Assembly: GCA_008638375.1 (NCBI GenBank)
Contig: CM018043.1
Span: 42,376,651-42,440,650, forward strand
Direction: 5' to 3'
DNA length: 64,000 nucleotides
From: Nyssa sinensis
Taxonomy: Eukaryota; Streptophyta; Magnoliopsida; Cornales; Nyssaceae
Within the stretch, counting starts at the first letter, position 1, and the number at the start of each line of letters is the position of its first letter. The position numbers were made by a program, and so were the translations under genes. A model generated the notes under the pieces. It was not told the origin of the DNA and did not search any database. It worked only from the letters and a program-made list of their open reading frames with translations. Below, in pieces: positions 52,039 to 62,109 of the stretch.

Positions 52039-55000
52039 GCGGTGGGATGTCTCTCTCTCTTTCTCTATATATATATATATATATATACACACAGTTGTGA
52101 GTTGAGAAATGGAAAACTGAGAAGTAAACTAAAAAGCTGAGATTACAAGGAGTATTATCAGGGACTAGAAACAGAAGCAAGGAGGTTCAAGAGCACAACA
52201 ATAGGAACAGAAACTAAAAACCCAGGTGAGTAGTTTAGATTCTGTTTTTAAGTTTTGGAACACGAAACTTAGGGTTATCTATAGGGTCTGAATCAGCATG
52301 ATCTATAGGTTATTTTGCAAAAAGAATCAGCTTAAATAATGCAAAAATGAAGTAGAAATGTTGAGTTACAGGTTTGAAGGATAATACGGGTTTATAGACT
52401 TTGGTGCTTAAAACTTCATTTAAATGATAGGAAAATAATCCTCTAAGGTGTAGAAACTATTTAGAATTAAAAAGGGGTGAAAACAGTGATGAAATCATAA
52501 AGAAACAAGGGCTCATCGAAAATCGCAAATCTGACCATAACTACTGTTCTTGCTATTTCGTGAAGCTAGGGTAAACCAAATGAGAAACTAATATTAGAAA
52601 TGAAATCACCATGGGAAACTAAAGAAAAATACATCAGGAAAATGGCTAAAAATGATCGAAAACTGGTGACCGTCACCGGAGAAGACGATTGTACACACCG
52701 GAACCCTATCGGAAGGTCGGGGGAAGAAGAAGAAAACTGTTGTCTTGAGTCGGGTAGGCCACGGGTGGGATCCAGGTCGGGACCCGATCGAAACAGAAAC
52801 GGATAACTGAAATGGCACAGTTTTGATAAGTTTTTTTTTAGTTTAATTAGGTGTGTTTGGTAACAAGAATAATAAATTGAAATTGGGTTTGAGTCTAACC
52901 AAACCGTGGATAAGGTAGACAGAGAGGATACCTTGTTCTGATTCTCTGAATTTAACTGAACCGGTTGGTTCAGTGAAGGGTCAGGCCGGTTTAGGGTTTT
53001 GCCTACGGAACCCACTGGTTCAGACCTAGAACTGTTGGAAATTATGAACCGACCCTAGAAGTTTTAGGAAATTTCACTATGGCCCAAACAGAAAAATTAA
53101 TAAAATATTAATTTTTACAAAAATACCCCTAATTCAAATATGGGTCAAACGAAGTCCAAACGAGGCAAATGAATAGTCAATTATTATTATCTCAGACATT
53201 CCAAGTCCGATGGTGAGGTCCGTTTCATGAGACAGGGTCCTGAAAGATAAAATACTATAAAAGTACAAAATGGCCATTTTGCCCTTTTTAGTACAAAAGT
53301 CCAAATGGAATTCCGCGAAAACCTAAACCAACTTTCTTTGGCATTCCGACCTCAATGGTAAAGTCTAAATTAATGTTAGAAATACTTAAGATAACAAGGC
53401 ATAAAATTTTATGAATAGCATTGATTTTGAGACGTATCTACTGATATATAAGGGACTCGAAAGGAAAAGGCAAACTGACGGATTTCTTATATAGGACTGC
53501 ATTTAGAAGTAAGTAAATTCCCTTTCTCTTCCATATGGTGTTTCCAAGCCAAGTTTATTCTCTTTACTACCGAACTTGTACTCATGAACGTACCTGATGT
53601 TATTGTATTCCGCAATGTGATATTGTTCTATCTTGTGGACATTGATTGATTGTTATATCATTGTTATCATGTTAAACCATGCCTTGAAAGGCCTACTATT
53701 ATGTTTTCATTGTACGCATGATATTCCATTTTTATACTCTTATGGAATCACTTATGATCATGATATGTTCATGAATACGGGATTTGTGCTCAGTCACAAT
53801 ATCCATCTGATGCTTTCTGATACACTAGAGACCTACGGGTCGAGTCCGTGAACGGACATATGAAAATACACTGGAATTCACTAGGGGGTATGCCGGGCCC
53901 CAAAAGACCGAAGGTGTGCCAAGCCTTGACACAGAATAAAAGCATCTCTTATTTGATTGATATGACTGCGATTGTTGAATGACAGTATTCCTTATGACTT
54001 ATCTTACACACAGATAATATTCTTCTTTGTTTTTATTGTGATCGGTTTATTGTGGTAGTACATTCATGTTGATATATTGTTATTGAGAATTTCATGTTGA
54101 TGTTGTATCCACTACTCCTAATTGTACATTGTGACCTATTGTTCATTGGCCCTTAGGGCAACTGTTCTCATTGGCTATCACAGCAGTCTCTTTTCTTATG
54201 ATTGGCTGTCATAATCTTATTCGTGGATTCATATTTCACCGATACCAGTGTCAGGAGATCTGTTTTTACTTGCTGAGCTCTTGTAGCTCATTCCACCCTA
54301 CTTACCTCCATTTCAGGTAATGACGCTGCAAGACCCCAGTCGGAGTCTGAGAGCGTAGGAGGACATTTTGAGGAACTGTACTAGTCTATGTTTAGTTCTC
54401 CCATGTATTCACCACCCACGGTTGCTGGTTATGTCTGGTTCTTATTTTTGTTATTGTAGAACCATATCATGTATTGAATAAACTTCCACTAACATTGTGT
54501 ACTGAAAGACTTCTGCTGATTTTGGTCATTAATAAGACTTCCGCTATTATTGTTTTAAGATTTTAGTACTTTGCATATTAGTATTATGATACAGAAATGG
54601 AAAAAGTAGGGACGGCCTTAGGGTCGGCCTCGCGACACGAGATCCGCATAGGGTGGGTTTCGGGTCGTGACAGATGCCCATCTTCCCATTGAAGATCATC
54701 TTGCCTTGAATTGGAACCTATCTACCTCAAGCTCTTGATTAGTCCTTGATGACTGGTTGTTTTGTTGTCTGTTTTCTTGGTATTCTCCCCTCTTTGGGGT
54801 GTGAGGCTCGGTCTTCTGGCCCTTTTTGCTTGGTTTTCTTGGGGTTAGAGTGCTTTCTTTGTTGAAGGCTCTCTCTCTCTCTCTTTCCTTGTTTGTTCTT
54901 TGGTTCTTTTCTTATAATATTTCTATTTACCAAAAAAATAAATAAATAAAATCTTGCATGATTTCTAGTATATATCTTACAACTCCTAGTTATATGTTTA

Positions 55001-55591
55001 TATTTTAAGAATGCTAATAACTTTCAGTACAGATCTTTTCGATTGCTATCCTTGACAGTTTTAAGAATTGTCAAAATGATAAAAATGGGTTTTCAGAAAC
55101 CCATGACAGGGAACTAGTGTTACTCACAACGTTCTATCCTGTATATTTTTAGGAATTACTAAGAAGTTTTCAAACTCAGATGCTAATAAGCTATAATGAA
55201 TAAAGACTCTAGCGAATGGAGGTTTGTATCCTAGTTGTGGAGGTGCCAATTTGAGACAATAAATGCCAGATTTATGTAATAGAAAAAAAAGATGAATAGA
55301 AAGTGAGAGACACTCATCAAAATGTAATATTTAGAGACTCGTATTAATATAACTCTAATGTACAGTTTAGTTATGCTCTGCTCTGTATGACTGCATTCAA
55401 ACAAAATTTTTAACAGATAAGATTTTTACTGCACAATTTTATATAACCGAATGCAATCTACTTGGGAATAATGAGTAGGCCTTTGGTTAAACGCATCATC
55501 AATACTCTGCCTAAGGTTGGTGTATTGGAAAAGTACTTAATTGGTCAGTCATTATCCCTAATTAGCAAAGGGTGGGTTTTGGGATATGACA

Positions 55592-56580
55592 ATGTCTACT
55601 ACATCTCATGTGGGTTGCCTCAGGAAATATTTTTTGTAAGACAGGTTCAATACCTTAGAACAAAGTGTAGTTTCAATAGTCAACTAGGTTCAGGTGGACA
55701 AAATTAAAAACATGTGCAGTAAATCATAGGTTTAGGTGTAGTAAATCAAAACTAGGGGCAATAAATCATAGGTTCAGGTGCAGTAAGTCATACCTTATAT
55801 CCATCAGTCATGAAGGTCCAAGGCTTGAAGTGGACACCATCATCAATGATTGAATGCAACTGATACAAGAAAAATGCCTAGAATTCATTGGTTTTTTAAC
55901 AGCCCATTATTCCCATCTAAACCTACTACTGCCAACAAAACCACCCCAAATGGCCTTTTCATATAGCAACCATCTAACCCTATAAATGGCCTATAACCAT
56001 CCCTAAACTCCCTCTTAAGTGCTATAAAGGAAATAAACAACCTTTTAAATATGGGCAAGTCAGGATTTGGGTGGATTCTTTCCAACTCTAACGTTACCAA
56101 GCTTCCAAGATTTGTTTTTCTTACTTCATATGTATAAGTTGGGATTTTAGCATAGGATTTTGCATGACTTCCCTCAATATTTTCCAATGCCTTTTTATTG
56201 GCCTTGTATAATTTTATCCTACTCACCTCAATACCATATTTATCAAGAACTTCAGCATGCATACCATCTAGTTTCAGATCAGATTCTGCTCTCAGTTTGC
56301 TAGCCATTTTTCGTGCAGTCCAATTTGAGTTAACTTCGGCATTTTTGGGTTCCCTAACATATGTATGATGCCCACTAATTGTTTTGATCTTAAAGGTGAC
56401 CCCATTTGGAAATGAAAATGCATGAATTCTCCAGTCATGGTCTCTGTTGCCACAATGAGCAGTAACTCTGCACTTCTTATTCGTGTCCCTTACTAGCTTA
56501 AATCCTTGTTGAATTGAGAAGTCCTTTAAAATCGACCTGAAATGGTACACATTATCAAACAACAACCCCTGCTCTAACAC
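55592..56580 (-). pseudogene. Mutator-like (MULE) transposase, truncated at both ends
   Basis: The main open frame (55885-56580, 231 residues) has a MuDR-type N-terminal domain (residues about 10-95, with a TAHCGNRDHDWRIHA block and a FKIKTISGHHT block). It then has the start of the transposase domain, FIGLDGCYMKRPFG (about 195-210), whose aspartate is the first catalytic residue of the DDE core, and ends GLDGNNGLL. Further coding is visible to 55592 (a WTFMTDGYK block, a likely intron over about 55670-55800, then a FPEATHMRCSRH block). The distal catalytic part is missing because element C ends there. The family cuts and pastes Mutator DNA. The start methionine is not certain. Confidence 0.85.
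55716..55790 (-). repeat. 22-bp tandem repeat in apparent MULE intron
   Basis: About 3.5 copies of a unit like gcagtaaatcataggttcag occur within the apparent intron of the transposase gene. Confidence 0.7.
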
Positions 56581-57050
56581 AATTAAATGTGAAAATCCCT
56601 AATTTTGGAGCCAAAATTAGATATAATATAGAGAAATTTAATGAATAGGATGAAAAGCCCTAATTTTATAGCCCTAAATGTCACTATTTTGGAGAAATTA
56701 GATGAACAATTGAGAAAACAAAATCAAACAAACAAATAATGTCAAAATAATTTTTGACAAATAGGTTTGGAATACGACTATTTCAATCTTACAAAACCCT
56801 AGTTGGATGTTCAAAAAGATGAAAACTATGGAAACGAATGCATCTTAAAAAGAGATGGAAACATACCTTCTGATCGTAATCTCCTACACAAACCCTAGGT
56901 TTCAATCTTCATCTTCAAAGCTTTTTTCTCTTTATTAATCGATATAATGTATCTTTACACATCAATGATTCATCTTCTTCAAGATTTTATAGAGAAAGAG
57001 AGAGATGAATGATGAATTTCTCGATTTTTAAGGTTTCTTAGACAAATGTG
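56581..57050. other. AT-rich flank upstream of MULE coding
   Basis: I see no recognisable coding, only AT-rich DNA that may hold the 5' part of the MULE or its promoter. I could not find a terminal inverted repeat. Confidence 0.4.
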
Positions 57051-57570
57051 TAAGACCCTGACCCAAAATAAAATAGAATAATCCCATCTATATCCTAAAA
57101 GAATCAAATAATAATACCCAGATTTGACCAAGACAAGAGCATAGTACAAAAGTAAACCGAGACTAGATTCAGACCAAGAATAGTAGACCCCAAAATGTAC
57201 CAAACCATCATAATACTTAATATACAGTAATAAGTACGAACAGACCGAGCCAACAAATGTAAAACCAAAAGAGACCGAGCTAGCATAGTAAGTTATATAC
57301 AATAATAGGCACGTAGTTCGAGATGAATAGTGAAAGTCACAAATAGAGCAATTATGATATTTAAATATATGTTAAGAGAGTTACAAACAAACCTCAAGTA
57401 TCCGGGATCACCATACGAAAAACTCAAATAGTATAGAAAATCGTACCCGTAGGCCAATATATGCCTCGATATGCATACCAAGAATCCTTAGTTATTTTTA
57501 TCTTAGTATTTATATTTCCACCCTAGTATGTACTAAGTTTGGGGACAAAGTTATTTTAAGGGGGAAAGAA
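57051..57570 (+). other. 3' internal end of truncated gypsy, family A
   Basis: The last 40 bases read gtttggggacaaagtta, then ttttaagggggaaagaa directly before the LTR start. This is the usual end of a gypsy internal region and its polypurine tract. The rest (57051-57520) is AT-rich, with no pol motif. The left junction with the MULE flank is near tgtaagaccctgaccc (57052), which looks like an LTR start but has no matching end. Confidence 0.55.
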
Positions 57571-57779
57571 TGTAATACCCTGACTCGGGTTAGCACGTAT
57601 ACCGAGGTAGACCTGGGTCGAGTAGTGTACTATCAGTTGTAAACTAAGCTGTTTAAGCTCTAAATCATGATATCATATGTAATGTACGATTTTAGAATGT
57701 TAATGGTGTCAGTTATACAGTCAGTGTTGGGCAATGCCCGAGTAACCCAGAACTATGACGCATTCCCATGCATACATAC

Positions 57780-57829
<50 letters not shown>

Positions 57830-58677
57830 GGGTAGCCCATTTAAAATGAGTGTATGTACATGTGAATAAAAATGGGTGTGCATAAGTATAAGTGAATGTC
57901 TATACATGTATAAACTAAGTATAAATATATGTATAATTAAGTGTATATATATACATGTATACATAAAGTAAAATAACTATATGTATATAATATACAAATG
58001 TCCATATACATACACACAGCATGCAAAGCATGCTTGTGAGTGTATGTAAAACCAAAGAAAAGGGGAAGGCCATGGAGTGTCGGCTGAGTGTGTGTGTGTT
58101 TACATGTGTGTATGATGTAATATATATATATATATATAACACAAATATCCCTTAAACAATTAAAGAGAACAGAAAGAAAGTCAAGAAATGAGGAAAGCTA
58201 AAAGAGGAAAGAGAAAGAAGAGAGAGAAAGGGACGGCCATTGGGCTGTTTGTATATATAACATGCACCAAGTGTGTAAATTTTTATGAAAGAAAATAGAA
58301 GCTGAAGGTCTCTAGGGTATTCAAAAGTAGAAAACAGAAAGAAAGAAGGAGAAACAGGAAGAAAATGTGAGAAAAGTTTACCGTATTTCAAGTTTTAAAT
58401 TTTTTGGGTTTTTCATAAACTTGCTTAAAGTTTAGAACAAATTACATGATTAAATTCTATGAAGAAAATGGAGCATGTAGGAAGAAACCACATGAAAAAT
58501 GGTTGAGAAATGAAGGAGATATTAAAGGTTATCAGAAAGATTGTTGTTTAAGAAATTTGAGATTTGAAGGTATTTTTGATGTTTAAATTGCTATATAAAT
58601 GTATTAAATCATATTATAAGGTGTATAGAAGTGATTTTAGGCTTCAAATCATGAAAAAAAAAATTAGAAATAGGTGC

Positions 58678-58730
58678 AGTCCGGTCACCGACGCCGAAAG
58701 TGGTGACCAGAGCTGCACTGTCCTTGCCGA
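58678..58730 (+). other. GC-rich hairpin in family A LTR (second example)
   Basis: CAGTCCGGTCACC pairs with GGTGACCAGAGCTGCACTG around a short loop containing gacgccgaaagt. The position, about 1.1 kb into the LTR, matches 21902-21950. Confidence 0.65.
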
Positions 58731-58920
58731 AAAAACATAGGGGGAAGAAAAGGAAGCGGGCTAGGCCTTGGGCTGGGTCACGGCTGGGCCTTGGGCTGGT
58801 CACAGACCTGGGCTGAGTGCAGCAGTGGGCTGGGCGTAGTGACAGGCTACTGTGAGGCGCTGCACTGTTGGGTTATTCTTTTAAATTGTTTCATTTTTGG
58901 AAAAAATAGAAGAAGTGAAG

Positions 58921-58995
58921 AACCTGCTGTAGGTAAGAATTAAACATGGGAAGCCGTGGCATGTGGGGGGCTGCCAAACCATAGTGCTACACTTG
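58921..58995 (-). other. tRNA-like module antisense to family A LTR (57571 copy)
   Basis: The minus strand has TAGCACTATGG (58979-58989) as an A-box-like motif and TGTTTAATTCT (58936-58946) as a weak B box, 32 bases apart. A second B-box-like piece (attgaactcagg, about 59115) lies just before the insertion point of element H. Confidence 0.35.
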
Positions 58996-59126
58996 CACTT
59001 GTGAATAACAGTGGAGAATAAATATATATATATATATATATATATATTGTGTAATTAAGAAATTAGTTGAAGCAATTTAGGAAAAAAGGGAGGAAGGCGC
59101 GCTGCTACTGTGTATTGAACTCAGGA

Positions 59127-59139
59127 TGTAATGACCTGA

Positions 59140-59187
<48 letters not shown>

Positions 59188-59262
59188 AGTGGGGAATGTG
59201 ATGTGTGTATATGGATGATTGTGTTTAAAAATATTAAATGTGTGTGTGTAATTATAGGTGTG

Positions 59263-59316
<54 letters not shown>

Positions 59317-59366
59317 TGGCTTGGGAGTGTGTGTGAGTGGGGTTAATAAAATAAAATGCAATGACT

Positions 59367-59406
<40 letters not shown>

Positions 59407-59478
59407 TGGCTTGTGAGTGTGTGTGAGTGGAATTCAGAGTGTGGGAGGTGCAGGTCTGACCAGAGGTTGGTTTGGTCT

Positions 59479-59516
<38 letters not shown>

Positions 59517-62094
59517 AATGATGAGGAGAGAGAGAGAGTGACTTTGTGTATATGATGGTGTCTCGGGTGAGAAGAAAAGAAAAAGAAAGAAAAGAGAAGG
59601 AAGGAAAGACTGAGAGCAAGGGAGGGAGAGTTCTGAAGAAACAGATGTGATCAAGAGGGACAGAAGGGAGAGAGGAAACCTGCACAGGGAGAAAAACCGA
59701 AACCTTTGGTAAGTTGGCTGTTTCTGTTTTAATTTTTTTTAAGGCATGATAATTTATTTGATGCATAGAGTCTTAAAGAGTGTATTGTGAGGATTATTTT
59801 GCAAAAAGAATGAAGGGAAATGATTGAGAAACTAGGGAGAAAACCTAGGTTGCAGGTCACGGCCATGGGAGATGGGTGTTATCATTTTATGTGAAAAACT
59901 TGGTTTAAATGATGTAGAATGGAACCTAGGAGATGCAGAAATCATTTAGAATGAAAATAGGGATTGAACCATGGACTAACAGTCACAAAAATGGAAGGGA
60001 AAGGTCCGGCCGGAGAGTTGACCGAAGGTTTGACCCTCTATTTCGAGAAGATGGGGAAGTTTTTGAGGGAAATGGAGATCGGGGATGAGATCTACATGAA
60101 AAGGGAGAGAGAATCACATTTTTAAAAGTTGAAAAACTCGCCGGAGTTCGGTCGCCGGCGCCGGAGAAGGCGCCGGAACCCTACTGCTGCTTCGCCGGAA
60201 AGTCGAGGAAGAAGGTAGGGTGACCGGGTCGGGTTCCGGGTCGGGTCGGGTCCGGTTTGGGCGGGTGTGGACCGCCCCTGCCACGTGTCGCGTGGGTGTT
60301 TTAAATTAAAAAGAGATTGGAGCTGTTTGGTTCCTAGGATAAGAAATTGAAATTGAAATTTGAATTGGGGGATGGGGATATCCTATTCCAGGTTTGAGGG
60401 ATAACCACTGTTTGGCTATCCATGGGGAGAATAAAACTTTCTTAAATTACAAATTGACCTCCCTGACTTTTAGAAATTTTAAATTGACCCAAGAACTTAC
60501 GAAAATTATGGATTGACCCTCCAACTGTTAATAATTATGTTTTGAGCCACATGAATAAAATATTAATTAAATTAATTAATTAATTAAATTAATTTAATTA
60601 ATTAAATATTCAAAAATATCCCGAAGTCCAAATGGGACAAGTCATTAGTGTATTTCGACTATCTCGACCCTTCTGAGACCAATGGTGAGGTCCGTTTTAC
60701 GAGACGGGATCCCAAAAAATAAAAGACCCGTAAAAACCTTTAAAATTACCAAAATGCCCCTGAATTAAAGTACAGTCAAACGAACTCCGAATTAGGTAAA
60801 CAAATAGTGAAACTTTATTATCTCGAACATTCCAGACTCAACCGTGGAGTCTGATTTGTGAAAAGAGGTCACAAAATGTAAGGACACGTGTAAAGTGCAA
60901 AATGACTGTTTTGCCCTTTTGAACCCCGGTGTCCGAATTGAGTTCTACGAGAACCTAAACTTATTTTATTCAACGTGAACCAATGGTAGAGTTTAATTTA
61001 GCAGAATAGAAACCTATAAATTTAAAGACATAAAATTTGATGAATAGCATAAATTCAAATGAAAATAGACTGAGTTGGAATTTATGTTTTTAGGGACACT
61101 TACAGGACAGGAGAGGGAGATCTGATCTCTTGCATCTGCATTGATCAGTTCAGTTACATATCGTGCACGTTCTTCTTGGGTTGTGACTGACCCATCAGGT
61201 ATGGTGTTTTGCTAATGTTAGAAATGAAGTTAAGTTAGGAATATTTTGTGAATGACTGGAATGACTTATGTGCTTATGTGGAAGGTGTTTACTTGATGAT
61301 TTAGAGTTGGTTGCACATATGCTTATATGTTACTTGTACCTTATGGAAATTTAGTGAATGATGAATGTGAATCATGACATGTGTTTTAAGTTGATTATAT
61401 GAGATATACTTGCATGTGGAATCAGCTGGGGATTTATGTATTATTGTTTCGAGCATGCTATATTGTGGAAACCATGTTTCATTGAGATTGCATTGGCATA
61501 TTGGCATATGATGAATCCTTTGAGAACATGGCGTGGGTAAGCACATGGTGCTTTGCATTATGAGGGTGTAGATCCTGTGGTGAAAAACCCAAAATTGGCC
61601 ATTGCATTGGTACTCCGTAGCCATCGGGGAGTACCCGTAAATGAGACATGGGTGTGGCATAGAGTTGCGCATGGGTGTGTCATGCATACCATTCATGTAT
61701 TACTGCGATGCTTTGAATGTCATTTAGATATAAATGTACACTTTGCACATGCCACGCCTTAGCTTTATTTCTGGCATTAGTATCTCATCATACCAGCAGT
61801 TGAGCTGACCCATTCGTGGGCAACATTTTTCAGATGAGGACCCTCCAGCTACTTGAGACTCTATAATGCCCTGATAGCGTGAAGCCCGTGATATAATTGT
61901 GATCCATGAGACTTGTATTTTGTTATGTAAGGGCTTAAGCCCGAATGACCGATGAACGATGTATTGTGTCTTATTTTATGTATGGATGAGAACGAACGCA
62001 TGTTTAGTGGATTTAATTACTTTTGTCCTTTTATTTATGTTACTTTCTGTCTCGTCAGTCGTGCCTCGGGTTTGTAGAAATTCGGGGCGTGACA
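59127..62094 (+). repeat. 5' LTR of element H (2,968 bp)
   Basis: It starts TGTAATGACCTGA, similar to the start of LTR D (TGTAGAGATCTGA), and ends TTCGGGGCGTGACA. Inside are a TTA array (59139-59187), TA arrays (59266-59314 and 59371-59404) joined to a duplicated gtggcttg.gagtgtgtg phrase, a GA array (59480-59512), a GC-rich hairpin region (60130-60185), three shared ggtgaggtccg-like modules (60675, 60835, 60980) and the block shared with LTR D (61320-61750). I see no gene. Confidence 0.78.
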
Positions 62095-62097
62095 ACG

Positions 62098-62109
62098 TGG
62101 TATCAGAGC
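62098..62109 (+). other. Primer-binding site of element H
   Basis: TGGTATCAGAGC is complementary to the 3' end of initiator methionine tRNA and lies three bases after the LTR. Further leader sequence matches that of D. Confidence 0.92.

Larger units (their letters stand above)
49464..54672 (+). mobile_element. Solo LTR, family A, inserted in the LINE
   Basis: It starts TGTGATATCCCGACCC and ends GGTTTCGGGTCGTGACA, flanked by gatgc (49459-49463 and 54673-54677). Without solo LTR F (49769-51642) it is about 3.3 kb, the same size as the copies at 30045 and 35519, which lie in reverse. Microsatellites (GT at 51799-51820, GA at 51978-52038, TA at 52068-52086) produce many overlapping false frames. 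I see no gene or primer site. Confidence 0.93.
45876..54738 (+). pseudogene. LINE ORF2 (endonuclease, reverse transcriptase), broken
   Basis: It starts at ATG 45876, overlapping the ORF1 stop as ATGA. An AP-type endonuclease follows: SCWNVRG (45888), a LIEIRVK block, a VRDFNA block at 46292 where GDFN is usual, and SDHCP at 46558 in another frame. The reverse transcriptase has SPDGFNAHFF (47266), an ALKVDLRKAFDSV block, a stop, then the catalytic FADDL (47943-47957). A zinc-binding tail (WFSKFIPGCSFILW with CVFC and HLFFSC) is at 49021-49207. The gene is cut at 49463 by a solo LTR; the last 20 codons and stop lie at 54678-54738. At least six frame breaks are visible. Confidence 0.9.
43820..54945 (+). 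mobile_element. L1-type LINE, near full length, interrupted
   Basis: Identical 15-bp duplications flank it (43805-43819 and 54946-54960, ataaaatcttgcatg), and the 3' end is an A-rich tail of aaataaataaa type. The empty site is visible at about 19806 in the 5' LTR of C. It has a short 5' leader, an ORF1 with a CCHC knuckle, and an ORF2 with endonuclease, reverse transcriptase and a C-terminal zinc-binding region, the order of plant L1 elements. Without the nested LTR (49464-54677) it is about 5.9 kb. Many stops and frameshifts make it inactive. Confidence 0.95.
18240..55591 (+). mobile_element. Large non-coding LTR retrotransposon C, heavily nested
   Basis: Element C consists of a truncated 5' LTR (18240-20459), a degenerate primer site, internal DNA (20460-20883 and 24453-27632, about 3.6 kb), a polypurine tract, and a 3' LTR in pieces (27633-30044, 33368-34693, 43749-43819, 54961-55591). 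Without insertions each LTR would be about 4.4 kb. No gag or pol motif is found, so it resembles a large retrotransposon derivative that needs proteins from relatives. The right end (GATATGACA) falls inside a Mutator-like transposase gene. Unnested 5' LTR sequence confirms three insertion points of the 3' LTR as empty sites. Confidence 0.85.
57571..59126 (+). repeat. 3' LTR of family A element, interrupted by element H
   Basis: It starts TGTAATACCCTGACTCGGG after a purine tract, so it was a 3' LTR, unlike the solo copies. It parallels 20884-22130 through the hairpin (58678-58730) and the tRNA-like region. It stops at 59126, where a second LTR start (TGTAATGACCTG) follows; the remainder should lie beyond the window. 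TA arrays are at 57778-57828 and 59021-59047. Confidence 0.7.

Noticed and set aside
51741..52180. Overlapping open frames on both strands
   Set aside because: They are translations of GA, GT and TA microsatellites.
57052..57067. LTR start TGTAAGACCCTGACCC
   Set aside because: No matching LTR end or target duplication was found, so it is mentioned only as a possible edge.
59077..59766. Minus-strand frames of 94-110 residues
   Set aside because: They follow the TTA, TA and GA arrays and have low-complexity serine, leucine and tyrosine/isoleucine runs.
57571..62094. A single 4.5 kb LTR of element H
   Set aside because: A second LTR-type start (TGTAATGACCTGA, like LTR D) occurs at 59127, a purine tract stands before 57571, and the first 1.55 kb repeats the first part of family A, so two nested LTRs fit better.
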